Below are positions 23,901-35,792 of a DNA stretch of 64,000 bases, one piece after another (the first letter of the stretch is position 1; the number at the start of each line of letters is the position of its first letter). The position numbers and the translations under genes are program-made. This DNA is from Corbicula japonica (lineage: Eukaryota > Mollusca > Bivalvia > Venerida > Cyrenidae). The DNA is taken from the NCBI GenBank assembly GCA_038501625.1, contig JAZAYU010000009.1, forward strand, positions 744,001 to 808,000. Reading direction: 5' to 3'. The notes beneath the pieces are model-generated. The model saw only the letters and a list, made by a program, of their open reading frames with translations. It searched no databases and was not told the DNA's origin.

Positions 23901-26900
23901 TGAGGATGTTTAAACCCCTGCAATATTTGATAGCCCGGCAATATTTCATAAAATGCGATTGACAAACGTAAAAACAGCCTTACGAAACTAGATCTGTATT
24001 TTAACCAGGGTCCAAGATCATAAAACTAAGTTTTGAGATCAGTCTCAAATCTCAATGATCTGATTGGCTGAAATGGCGACTTTTTATTAGATTGGGGTAT
24101 GTCGTTGGGCGGGCTGACATCACAGTAGCAATTTTTAGGACAAGTTTTGGCTCTTAACTCTTAACTCTTGGCTGTAAATGTATTTTGTTTTCACCTGAAA
24201 TTTAAGAAGAAAACGTGGTTTTGTCGAATTGCGGCGTGTTCTTTTTCACTTTTGTAGGGCTGGCATTTAGTATTAATTTCGGGTTTTGAAAAGATACTGC
24301 ATAATGACTTGCCCTTGAAGATGAAATCAAAGTTGTCTTTTTTTTCATTTCAGTACGAGTATTATTTCAAAAACTTTTGTAGTTACTTTTGCTTAATAAG
24401 ATCTTCAGAACTGTAAATGGATGCAAATGCATTTACCTGTAAAATCACTTGTATTTATCTGTTACCTTTTGTTCTTTTCACAATACAAGCAACATATTAT
24501 TCAAAATTGTGTATGTAATGATATGGTCTAATTTTGAAACTAAATCCAGTTTCTTAGAACGATTCCTTTAAAGTTCGTGCATTATTATAACACCCTATGA
24601 ACATTTTGAAACAAAGTCTTTGTAATTGTTGCTACCTTTCTTAACATTAAATTTTATTATTAAAAAAAGAAAACTGTCTTGAGTTTCCACCCTCCTAAGA
24701 TCAATATTTCCTGTATAATATTTTTAAAGATGCAAAGCCACATGTTATAAAATGTATCCTGCCTATATGGGATAACACCTCTTCTTACATGTGACCTGTC
24801 AATACATGTATGCATTTTTTGAAAGAGACACTTTCATGAACAGAATGCCACGCCTCGTTTTGAAGTCCACTGTATAGCATTATTCATCAATTATATTTAA
24901 TTAAACATATTATTTATCTCTTTTTGTTTGTTAAAGATCTGTTAATGAAAGCCTGGGATGTAAAAGCAAAAACATCATTCATAGATCTCTGCCATTATAT
25001 CTTCTTATCATGGTCGCTTCACCTCTTCTAGGAATCATATAGTTATTCTGAAAAAAATAAAATATTTTTCTACACTTTAGAAGTTTTCTAATCGCTATTA
25101 TATATTGACCACTCACGAACAAAGGTATTTTGTAGCTGGTCGATTCAATCGCGAGTACCGCGCTGCTCAGTTCAGGGGTCTGCCTCTTCCAATTCTATGG
25201 ATTGCTGAGTACTTCACGTTTGATGGAGAAGGGATCAGATGGGGTCGGCACTACAGACAGGCTGGGTGGTACTCACACATTATGCTTTGGTAAATGGCTT
25301 CGTTATTCGTTTTCCTCAGCATTATCAAATTCATTTTATAGATTTAACCTGATAAGGTTGTGTTTGTGGCACATTCATGTTAGATAGAAGTCCGTGCAAC
25401 TGGCGTGAAAGTTTTCACATTACCAAGTAACCTGCATAGACCGACTTCGTTTAATGAGTCTGTTTTCTATTTTCCACATTCAGTAATTATTGTTGCACTT
25501 TGTACTTTATTATATAAGATATTAAATTATAAACGTTGCATGCATACAGGCAGCGAACTTGATTTAATAATTTAACATTATCTCACGCAATAACGTGTTT
25601 ATTGTGCATTAATGAAACCATTACCATTGTACTTTAATACAAGTCATTTGTTTTTTAATTTTCAGGCTGTGTTTTCCATTGTGGCTATTGACTAACATCC
25701 TGTTCTTTATGTTGCTACGCAACGGTGCATACATGCTTATGTTTACTGGATCTTGTATGCTCACCGCCAACATTATCTGGGCGTCCATAAGAAATGTTAA
25801 TGATCTGAAAATTCCATGGGAGGAAGGTGTAATGGAGTTTTCATTTGGAGGGTCTTTTTGGGTCTGCCTTGTAACAGGTACGTTTGCAGTAGTCTTAATT
25901 CAATGTAGAGGAAATCTTGATATCTAACGTCACCAGAATAAGCGTATTACCAGTTACATGTTTTCACTAAGTGTTATTTTGTTTATAAATTTCATTTTAG
26001 AAAATTATACCATCTCAGATTTATCTTTCATATCATTTCCCTGTTTTCTTTAACATTTTATTCCATGGGTTATGGCTGTTATAGATACAGACCTGCATAT
26101 TACTGCCGTCAGACGCTTTTAAATTAATTAGGTTATTGCTGAACAAGAAGCGAAGTTTGTATATCCTGGTCAGACGGCAGGGATTTGCCGATTGATCTGG
26201 ATCTATACTGGTGTAGTTCGATTACGAAAAAACCTGTATATATGGAATAAAGGGGTTAACCCATTAACTGCTCTGTGTAATGGATTCGCTTTTGATCGCA
26301 CACGTGGCACCATTTCATAAAATTCTACATGTCGTGTCCCATGTATTGTTTATTTGTCAGGAATTTTATGCGTATTTCTTGGTTTGGTGATACGAATCTT
26401 GGATCTGCGATTCCCCACCCAGCTGACCTCTTTCTTCGGTGTGGATGTCCTTCAAGACACAAACGAAATCTCTCCAGCAGGTAATGCCATCAATGGTCAA
26501 TGTACACGATAGAGCATATTGTTACTCAAACCATATCAGTGTATTTTGGAGGAATAAAAATCCATGAGAAACAGGATAACTCTTAAACGGTATAACACAC
26601 TCCCTTTTTAAAAATAAAAATACAATTTAGTCACTAATTGCTCAAAACAGAAAGTAATCGAAATATTGACAAGTTTATACCCGATATTTGGATGATCGAC
26701 TACCTTTGCCCAAGATCTTGGACCCTTAACGAAAAAGATAAGTATTTTATGCTTTCGACGTGATGAGCTGCACTTCTGCATGTTTTGTAAGAGACTCTAG
26801 ATTAATTCTTTTTCGTTCTTTTTTTTCTTTTGTTATCTCTTAAAACTTGTACTGTCATTGCATGTGGCTCTAACTGAGAAGTGTTTCTTTTATTGACAGC

Positions 26901-29900
26901 TCCCTTGAGATCTGGTATGATTTTGTGTTTGACTTAGAGGTGTTTGATTTATAACATTCCTTAAATTTTACAAGTTCATCAGATGTCGTGTGTATGGATT
27001 GCAGTTGCAATCAGAGTTGGAAGTAGTAACATGAAAATGGTCCAGTTACACTCACAAAACTATGTCTTCTTTACAGGAAACATAGGTTTGAAAATTAGCA
27101 GCTTATCGAACAATATAATTTTTCATATATTTTTTTTTCTGTCAAGTCTTTATCATTTCGTTAAACTGCACGAATTAAAATTATGAAGTTTTATAATGAA
27201 AATGTGAATAAAACAGACCTCTTTGCTTGCGATTTGTGGAAATAGATAGAGGTAGTTGATAACGCATTTAGGGGGAACTTGTGAGTTTAAGTCGTTTTAA
27301 GCTTGCTTATTTTTGGTACGGGTAGTCAAAAAAGTTTCATGCTATACATAATTATAATATAACGCATAAGCTAACGTGTGGCAATTTGATTTGAGTGCGT
27401 GTTTTTCACTGCCTTGTGGCATTCTAATTTGAGTGCGTGTTTTCACTGGCTTGTGGCATTTGGATTTGAGTGCGTGTTTTTCACTGACTGGTGATTTAAT
27501 TCATCATGCAAAAGTTAAAAGAATGCAGCTGTTATTGTGCGAGTTATGTGTGAAACTTATTGTCTGTCGTTATTATGCAAGACCGCTGGTCTTGCATACC
27601 AGTATTCTTGTTGTCCAAATAACTTACCTTATACAGACATATGAATAAAGAGGCATTTCTAACTGGTCACCATACACATCTTGAAACTATATTTTCTCCA
27701 AACTTATCGTTTACATATCCTGTGAAAATTTGTTTTAGTTTGTGTAGTAAAAGGATAGTGTTTTAAATGAAGCACGCTCAATTTAGTCTAATTCACGATA
27801 TACAAGAGCAACTCATACCTGAAATAAGTATATGCTGGTCTACAATGTTAACAAAATTGAAATAATGAAAAGAATCAAAAAATTGATTTCCTTTCTTATA
27901 ATGGAGTTTTCTACATGCATTTCATTTTGCTGTGACTTTGGTATTTAAGGGTAACTGCATTTTCTCCATTTATATTTCGATTTAGATGATTTTTTTTCAG
28001 ATTTTGTTGAACAAAAATTGCGAATTTTGAATATTGAACCGGATATTGTTTGCCCGGCATAAGATACCTACTTTTCAGTGTTGTAACTTTTAAATAAGTA
28101 AGTGACCAATTAGATAAAGTTTTTTTAATTAGTGAGTCTTTCAGACAGAATAAATCTTTTTGTTAGGAAAGACAAAATGACCATAGGCAATGCATTTCCA
28201 TTCATTTATGATAGACGAATAATTGGATTTAAGGTTTGGAAGGCTTTATAACCTACCCCAATAATCAAAAACATTTTTTTCCATCTTGACTAGTACTTAT
28301 ACTTGTTGATGTGTTAATGCACTCAACAAAAGTCTCTTACAATGATGTCAAATATTTTCTAGAATGCGTTTCGTTTCCGGTATATAAATGCTTAAATAAC
28401 AAAACACAATATTAGGGAAATACATCATACAGTACCCACATTTAATGTCTAATTCATAGTTAAACGTTCAGAAACAATAATTTCAGAGGAGATTGAAGCC
28501 GTGGACACAAGGAAAGATAACAGAGCTGGTGCGGACAATGGAATTATGATGGGAGACATGGATGGAGAGCCGAATGGAGACGGTCCGAGACCAGGTCAAC
28601 CAATGAAACCTCCCGTTGATAAACATGGTAGTTCTGGAGCCGGCATACAGACCATAGCAGAGGAGGAGGATGACGAAGAGCTTTATATGCCACCGGTTAG
28701 TAACTCGTCAGGGTTGAAGGTTATAAAGCTGAGATTGGAAACCAGTCTCAAATCTCAAGCATCTGATTGGCTGAAATGGCGACCAGTCGCCATTTCGGCC
28801 AATCAGATGCTTGAGATTTGAGACTGGTTTCCATGCTCATTTTTATAACCTTGTACCCACCGATTACGGTATTTTATTCTAAGTCCCATGGTTAAAACCG
28901 GAAGAATGGAGACCACTCTCAAATGTCAACAATGTGTTTGGTTGAAATCAAGCACATTTCTAAAAAAGGAGGTTGACCCATTTTTAGGACATCTGAGTCC
29001 AAGTTCCTATTCATTGGCAATGTTATTACTAACACGTGTTAGTGGACCAGTGATTAAAGCGGATGGATGTAAATTGTATTGTTTATTGGTGTAAATATCG
29101 AGTGGCGCTCAACCCATAGCTAGGCGGCTTGGGCAGTAATATGCATTTCCATTACTGTCCAACAGGCTCAATCAAACCGAGACTGCACTATTTTCATATT
29201 TGTCTTGTTCGGTGTCTTTCAAAGTTTCATTTTCATCTATTGCTATCATACACTTCATAGGTTATTTTTCATGCTATTTAACTGCACGAATGCATGTGTA
29301 TTGTTATAAAAGCGGACACTATATGCCAATATTATCTTAATTAACTTCAAGAAGCATCCCGTCCCCCAAGTCACACAACTAGCCCCTCCCCGGCCACCTT
29401 GCCCACCCCAAGCCATCATTTACTTATCCTATCCCATCTATATACGAATGTTGTTACTGCAGGAAGGGGCAATATTTGCAGATAATCTTATTCGTTGTAA
29501 TGGTTCGAACATATCACTTATATTTCTATTTCAGCCGCCTGTGGAACAAGCTCAAAGTAATCGTTATGAGAAACGGAAATCACGTGCTCTCACGCTGAAA
29601 TTCCAGAAGTCACGTCGCCGACGCCCACCCCCAGCACCACCCACCAACGAACCAGAGGAGCTGTATGTCAACACACCGTAAGTACACAATTCTCAGGCTT
29701 TCAGAGGCCAAAATATCTCGCAGTTCCGTACTTCTGTAGACTTGAAACATGTTAAATTATTTTATGCACGTAAAATATGTACTCTTCTGACACATTTTCC
29801 CCATCACGGAAGTCGCACGAATATATTAGTATCTAAATGAACACTTACTGTGCAGAAATGATAAACATGGTAGATTGTAGATTGACATTTGATACAATGT

Positions 29901-30836
29901 TTTACAAATATGTATTGCTACAGACTGTTCCAAGGTGTTAAACCCCAGTTTGCAATTTTATATAAGATTGGTGTTGTCTCCTTTTGAAAAATCTATCCTA
30001 ATTATTAAGCTTGACGCTATTTCATTTGTCTCTAATATCTAAGTGGAGGAGGCTAAGTTTTTCCTGGTATACCTATTCAACTTTAAAAATTATTGGGCCC
30101 TGGTTTGCTATTTAGAGAAGAAGAATATGAATGGCATAAATAAAAACCTGACGGGACGGGGTAAGAGGTTGGTGTGGTGCTAGGTAGGCAAGGGATGGAA
30201 ACTGACTCCCATTATATTTCTAACTTTTTTTATTTTTTAAATTTCTTAATTAACTGGCAATAAATACCTCAGGGGCGGGGTGGATCAGGAAGGTGGTGGT
30301 TATCTTGCTCCAATTTTTACACTTACTTAATTTTAATTATTTTTTCTTAACTCAAACCGACAAGATTTTCTTCAAAAGTGGAGAAGGTCGGGCGGGGATA
30401 TCCCCATTTTTAACTTTCTTAATTCTTAAAATTCTAAATGAAATTTCCGCGATACTTAATTTCCAACCTCTCCGAATTTACAACTAATCGTTTTGAAACA
30501 TAATTGCCCTAAATTTGATGTAGCTCTTGTAAATCTGATACCGCTAGTAGAGGGCGTCTGGGTCACAACCAGTAAAGCGCCCCTGACCCACCACTATTAG
30601 TGCCCGTCTTTCTCACTCTTATTAGTGGGATGCAGGATGTAGTGGACTGCTTTTACAGTTTTGAATTTGTTTACTCGTTAAAGTTTGAGGATATTATTTA
30701 AATCAAGTACGGATAATTTTGACACAACGTTAATTATACCATGTCCCTTGGAAATATTATGTATTTAACTGGGGGAACTTTTTTGTTTTTTAGGTTCAAC
30801 GCAAGCGCAAGCGATGTGAGGATCAACATGACATGA
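17918..30836 (+). CDS. DUOXA: dual oxidase maturation factor (DUOXA), 10 coding exons, complete
   Basis: The coding exons are 17918-18076, 21570-21627, 22390-22524, 23090-23182, 25136-25289, 25666-25877, 26361-26480, 28487-28695, 29535-29677 and 30794-30836, in phase throughout (441 aa). DUOXA escorts the NADPH oxidase DUOX from the ER to the surface and is needed for H2O2 output. Five membrane segments fit: residues about 29-47 (ending in the family motif YVILPGIRGK), 54-73, 197-217, 220-242 and 261-285. The loop between the second and third has N-glycosylation sites at N75, N113 and N125, and contains the family's INITLKGTPEKQLNETINYNE. The cytosolic tail (about 290-441) is longer than in human DUOXA1 (343 aa in total) and has an acidic EEEDDEEL patch and an RRRRPPPAPP stretch. 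The ATG follows an acceptor at 17906, so a 5'UTR exon lies upstream, possibly ending near 17165. Exon 3 has a pyrimidine-poor acceptor. Confidence 0.93.
18445..19296. mobile_element. TIR element with TTGGAGTC-repeat arms
   Basis: The left end reads GGCATTTGCTAAAATATGG, then a run of TTGGAGT(C/G) units to about 18585. The right end is its inverted counterpart: TTTGACTCC units from about 19165, closing with ATATTTTAGCAATGCC. The arms are about 140 bp. The centre (about 570 bp) has no coding signal. No target duplication could be settled. It sits in intron 1 of the DUOXA gene. Confidence 0.65.
20700..21130. repeat. weak GAATTAAATGA-type irregular repeat
   Basis: Variants of 'gaattaaatga' recur at irregular spacing (about 20840, 20990, 21066, 21082 and 21120), alternating with short unrelated stretches. 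It could be a badly decayed minisatellite. Otherwise I see nothing in the rest of this DUOXA intron except the foldback copy at 21376-21490. Confidence 0.3.
21376..21490. repeat. foldback MITE copy in DUOXA intron 1
   Basis: ATATCATAAACCAGTCTAAAATCTC leads into CATCTGATTGGCTGAAAT, facing ATTTCAGCGAATCAGATC and ACTGGTCTCC. It ends about 80 bp before the acceptor of DUOXA exon 2. Confidence 0.65.
24008..24075. repeat. left half of a foldback MITE
   Basis: Only one arm of the family remains: CCAAGATCATAAAACTAAG, then GATCAGTCTCAAATCTCAAT and ATCTGATTGGCTGAAATGGC. The return arm is missing. A similar half copy lies at 44768-44855. Confidence 0.55.
26073..26262. repeat. MITE-like GATCTGGATC family copy in DUOXA intron 6
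   Basis: It contains TATATCCTGGTCAGACGGCA and GATTGATCTGGATCTATACTGG and ends with TATATGGAATAAAGGGGTTAA, matching the right end of the family seen at 14076-14267. Confidence 0.5.
27374..27490. repeat. three-copy tandem repeat in DUOXA intron 7
   Basis: About 2.5 copies of a unit of roughly 45-50 bp are seen. Each contains TTTGAGTGCGTGTTTT(T)CACTG followed by TTGTGGCATT. Copies differ by single-base indels. No function is apparent. Confidence 0.7.
28717..28852. repeat. near-perfect foldback MITE hairpin in DUOXA intron 8
   Basis: This is the best-preserved copy. It starts AAGGTTATAAAGCTGAGATT, runs through ACCAGTCTCAAATCTCAAGC and ATCTGATTGGCTGAAATGGC, and turns at GCGACCAGTCGC. It returns as an almost exact complement ending TTTTTATAACCTT. 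The whole 136 bp is one hairpin with practically no loop. It begins only 22 bp after the exon 8 donor and would fold in the pre-mRNA. Confidence 0.85.
29096..29230. repeat. conserved dispersed repeat with GGACAGTAAT hairpin, copy 1
   Basis: It has GGCGCTCAACCCATAGCTAGG, then GGGCAGTAATATGCATTTCC with the facing ATTACTGTCC, and then GGCTCAATCAAACCGAG. Two small stems are possible (GGACAGTAAT/ATTACTGTCC and GGCTC/GAGCC). Other copies are at 32676-32805, 58325-58455 and 60792-60893. The class is unknown; a SINE-like or other retro-element tail is possible. Confidence 0.65.
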
Positions 30837-30944
30837 AAAATATGAAAAGGGAACTCAGAAGAAAAAATTGCTTATAATATCATTTGAATGAAAATGTGCG
30901 AGTGTGCGAGTCTTCCTTTTTTACAAGGTTTTAGTGAGTTAAGT

Positions 30945-30950
30945 AATAAA
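30945..30950 (+). terminator. polyadenylation signal for DUOXA
   Basis: This is the first AATAAA after the DUOXA stop codon, 109 nt downstream. A second AATAAA at 31055-31060 could give a longer 3'UTR. The gene converges on the lipase A gene, whose stop codon lies at 32020 on the other strand. Confidence 0.5.
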
Positions 30951-31714
30951 CAGGAGCATTTACACTGATGGTATCATGTTGAAGGCTTAAAACATGTTTC
31001 GCTGACACAAAATGGTTAGCCTAGTCAATCAGTGTGTTTTATATTCTGTTACTAAATAAAACAGTCTCAAAAATACATAACACGAATAGAAAAGTACACT
31101 AAAAAACCAGCCTAAAACGGCGAATATGTTTCAGCTGAAAGCTTGTTCAATACACGAAATTAGGACTTTAAGCAATGAATAACATTTTTACATAACACGG
31201 TTCTGAACTAAAAGCATATAAATTACAAAAGAACAATTAAGAATCATTACAGTGCAATCCACAAGTGCTCATCTGAAAAATGAAGTTAATATATAATTTT
31301 ATATGCTTGTAACAAAGACAATTTATTTTCTCAACCGTTTAACACAGTTATTAAAACAATTTCTAAATAATAATGTGCAGTATATTGTGTATATTTTGAT
31401 TCAAGTATAGATGTTTATTATATACATATTACTTGTAACCAGTTCGCTGTGTGTCCCAATCAGAGTGACTATTCTTTCGATTACAAACATATCACTAAAA
31501 ATGAAAATAGGGTAAAGACATGATTTTTCGTAGAACAGAACACCAATCTCACTGAAGACAGATCAAACATAATGTTAGCGTAGCGGTTTTCAGGAGATGA
31601 TTTTAATCAGATTGACAGATCATATACTTTATTTCTCATGCATTAGTGTTGGAGTGATGTATTATATAATTAATGTAATAAATAATATGTAATATTGTTT
31701 TCTTCTTTATGTCC

Positions 31715-31720
31715 TTTATT
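31715..31720 (-). terminator. candidate polyadenylation signal for lipase A
   Basis: TTTATT on the plus strand is AATAAA on the lipase strand, 300 nt past the stop codon. Another lies at about 31628-31633. The choice between them is not resolvable from sequence. Confidence 0.35.
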
Positions 31721-32019
31721 CTTGTCTTAGATTCTTAAAAAAGCCCGACCTACATACCGCCATAATACAGGTTCATTTATGTGCCGCACCGTCACAAAAT
31801 GGCGCTTATTAACTTAACGTTACATGTATGTGGGTATTAAAAAGTGATCTAATGGTTTTTATATAGTGATATTAAACACATCATACAGTTTTCGGCGAAC
31901 TGTTAGAGACGAGGTTCCCGTTTCCAAATTGTCTGTTTTCACTTTTAAGATTTTTTTCCACGTAGCATCTAAGACATCATATATCAAACAAGTGGTTGCT
32001 ATTTAATAATACTAAACTT

Positions 32020-34823
32020 CTATACGAACTTCCTAATTAGTTCTGTCAGATATTTGTAACACAGCGATGGAGCTTGCATCGCCCAAATGAAGTCCAAATG
32101 TTCCCAGTCCTTTATCACTTTATGCTCAACTAAAGTGTTAAGTTCCGCGGCGACACGTTCGACATCCACAGGTACAGCCAGCCAATCGGCTGTCCCAGAA
32201 AACAACGCTGTCTTTGTCTTGATGTTACTGATGTTGTACTTTGGTGGAGTTGTCTGCAACAAAAGAAGACATTTTCTTCAGTTACTAGTAAGCACAATTC
32301 TAACAGCAGTCACGAAACATTAATTTAACCGGAAAATATTATTTTAAAGGCAATGAATTTGACCCTTCTCTCCCACCCCTAGAATCCAATTTGCAGCAAA
32401 ATTGGCTCTCTGATTTATAGAGATCTAAGATACTGGCATGCTTTGTAAGTTTTAGTTAATTCACCAATATTCATGTCCTCTACTTGCTTGTTGTTAAAGT
32501 CTGTGTATGCTTTATAAATGTTTATTGTATTATTTTCTTTTAATTCTGACATAAATACAAGTAATCTGTTAAAGTTTTGAGGTATGTATAAATATTTTTT
32601 GTTTTTTCTTAACTGTTAATAATTACAATCTTAGAAGTCCACCGAGCAGAAAACTAATATCTGTGTAAATTTCGAGTTGCGGTCTAGGCGGTTTGGACAG
32701 TAATGTTCATTTCCATTACTGCTCATGAACAGGCTCAATCAAACCGAGCCTTCAATACTGTGATCATTTGTCGTGTTCGGGGGTTTTCAAAGTTCATTTT
32801 TAACTATTTAAATTTCACCATGAATTAAGTTCTATACAATACTAACCTGATTGTATTTTTTCCTGTTAACTTCCGTACCAAAGTCAAACATTTGAAAATT
32901 TCCTGTCCTCACAGCCTTGAAAAAAGTATACTTACATGAAATGAAAAGGTATTTTTTCCAATTCATAACAGGCCCTCTACAGCCGTCACTGCACTTCCAT
33001 CGATATGTTTTTAATCACAAAGAACAAATACATTAAATTATCTTTATTTTGCATATGTTAAGAAAAGTTAGAACTGTGAAGAAAATAGCTATATCGAAAT
33101 ATTTGTGAAAAATCTGGGATGCAAGATATTGTTATCCATATCATGTTTCTCATGTGGGCATTATAAATAGGGCATTATAAATAGGGCATTATAAATAGCG
33201 ATTTGTCTTGTTTAGTCTTTGTGATTGGATGTAAAGAGAATTATTATTTCTTTTTTACAGTGCAATGACGACGGTTGACAGCCCTTAATAAGAATAAAAA
33301 TAATTATAATATAAATTGTAACACAAGAGTATTAAAAATGGAACTTGGATATGCGCTGGAATACACATACTAGTAACTTCAAATATAATTGGCGCATAAA
33401 ATATATGCACAGTATTTTCATGGATTTACATTTAGTGTGTCTGTACATCATATGTAGCTCCTATTTATTGTAAGCTGAAATTACATTAACAGGTACCTGA
33501 GCATAATGTATGAGATTTTGCACGGAAGTTCCTGCTGGGTTGTGACCAGCGTATACCGGTATGCGACTCTGTAATTAGTAATTTACACAGAAATTATGTC
33601 ATATTAGAAATATTAAGAAAAATTATATGAAACACAACGTTGATTGTCCTAACTGTTTACTTATTTCATATTTTAGTCTGTCATTTGTTTTCAAATAAAC
33701 GATGTTTTGTAAAAACAATTAATCGAAATTCATCGAAGTCTATATTTGCTTGTAATACTTTTTCACTCATTTCATTTAAACGCGTCCGTGACAGCAATAT
33801 AACTTTACATTTCTTGGGTGGCTAATATCGTTTGAACAGACTAACCTGTGTCTTCTAGTATCTCTCCTTCCTTATTAGTATATCATTGAAGTACAGGACG
33901 ACATTGACGATTGGCGAATATTTTCTTCATTAGTTTTAAGTAGACATCAATGTGGCCAGGCGTGTACTTACTTCGTTCATTTCTTTGGCATCATATCCTC
34001 CAAACAGAAACAGAACCTCTTCGCAGAGAAATCCAGGTATCTTCTTTCCGCAAACCTCTTCACCAATCCACCGTAAGAAGTTAGACTCGGGCAGAAAATC
34101 CTTGCGTCCCAAAATGTCATATATCAGCTGAAAACATGCTGCGATCAGTAGGCGCAATTTTTAACTAAACATTTCTGCGTGCTTATTCATTATATTCAAA
34201 TCATTAATGAAGGTTAAAGAATGAAATTCTTGTTATAAATGTTAATAACTATACACTTACACACCTAGCTCATTTCTCTGTCTGTCTGTCTGTCTGTCTG
34301 TCTCTCGATTTCCCACATACTAATTCTCTCTCCGTCTCTCTCTCTCCGCATGTCTGTCTGTTTGTCTGTCTCTCGATTTTCGATTTCCAGTCTGTCTGTC
34401 TGTCTCTCGATTTTCGATTTCCAGTCTGTCTGTCTGTCTGTCTCTCGATTTTCGAATTCCAGTCTGTCTGTCTGTCTCTCGATTTTCGATTTCAAGTCTG
34501 TCTGTCTGTCTGTCTGTCTCTCGATTTTCGATTTCCAGTCTGTCTGTCTGTCTGGCTGTCTCTCGATTTTCGAATTCCAGTATGTCTGTCCGTCTGTCTC
34601 TCGATTTTCGATTTCCAGTATGTCTGTCTGTCTGTCGATTTTCGATTTCCAGTCTGTCTGTCTGTCTGTCTCTCGATTTTCGATTTCCAGTCTGTCCGTC
34701 TGTCTGTCTGTCTGTCTGTCGATTTTCGATTCCCTGTCTGTCTGTCTGTCCGTCTGTCTCTCGATTTTCAATTTCCTGTCCGTCTGTCTGTCTGTCTGTC
34801 TGTCTCTCGATTTTCGATTTCCA

Positions 34824-34858
<35 letters not shown>

Positions 34859-35745
34859 GATTTTCGATTTCAAGTCTGTCTGTCTGTCTGTCTCTCGATT
34901 TTCAATTTCCAGTCAGTCAGTCTGTCTGTCTCTCGATTTTCGATTTCCTGTCTGTCCGTCTGTCTGTCTGTCTGTCTCTCGATTTTCGATTTCAAGTCTG
35001 TCTGTCTGTCTGTCTCTCGATTTTCAATTTCCAGTCTGTCTGTCTGTCTGTCTCTCGATTTTCGATTTCCAGTCTGTCTGTCTGTCTGTCTCTCGATTTT
35101 CGATTTCCTGTCTGTCTGTCTGTCTATCTGTCTCTCGATTTCCGATTTCCAGTCTGTCTTTCTGTCTGTCTGTCTCTCGATTTTCGATTTCCTGTCTGTC
35201 AATCGGTCGATTTTCAATTTCCTGTCTGTCTGTCTGTCTCTCGATTTTCGATTTCCTGTGTGTGTGTCTGTCTGTCTCTCGATTTCCAGTCTGTCTGTCT
35301 GTCCGTCTGTCTCTCGATTTTCGATTTCCAGTCTGTCTGTCTGTCTCTCGATTTTCGATTTCCAGTCTGTCTGTCTGTCTCTCGATTTTCGATTTCCAGT
35401 CTGTCTGTCTGTCTCTCGATTTTCGATTTCCAGTCTGTCTTTCTGTCTGTCTCTCGATTTTCGATTTCCTGTCTGTCTGTCTGTCTCTCGATTTTCGATT
35501 TCCAGTCTGTCTGTCTGTCTCTCGATTTTCGATTTCCAGTCTGTCTGTCTGTCTGTCTCTCGATTTTCGATTTCCTGTCTGTCTGTTTGTCTGTCTCTCG
35601 ATTTTCGATTTCCAGTCTGTCTGTCTGTCTCTCGATTTTCGATTTCCAGTCTGTCTGTCTGTCTGTCTCTCGATTTTCGATTTCCTGTCTGTCTGTCTGT
35701 CTCTCGATTTTCGATTTCCTGTCTGTCTGTCTGTCTGTCTGTGTA

Positions 35746-35792
<47 letters not shown>

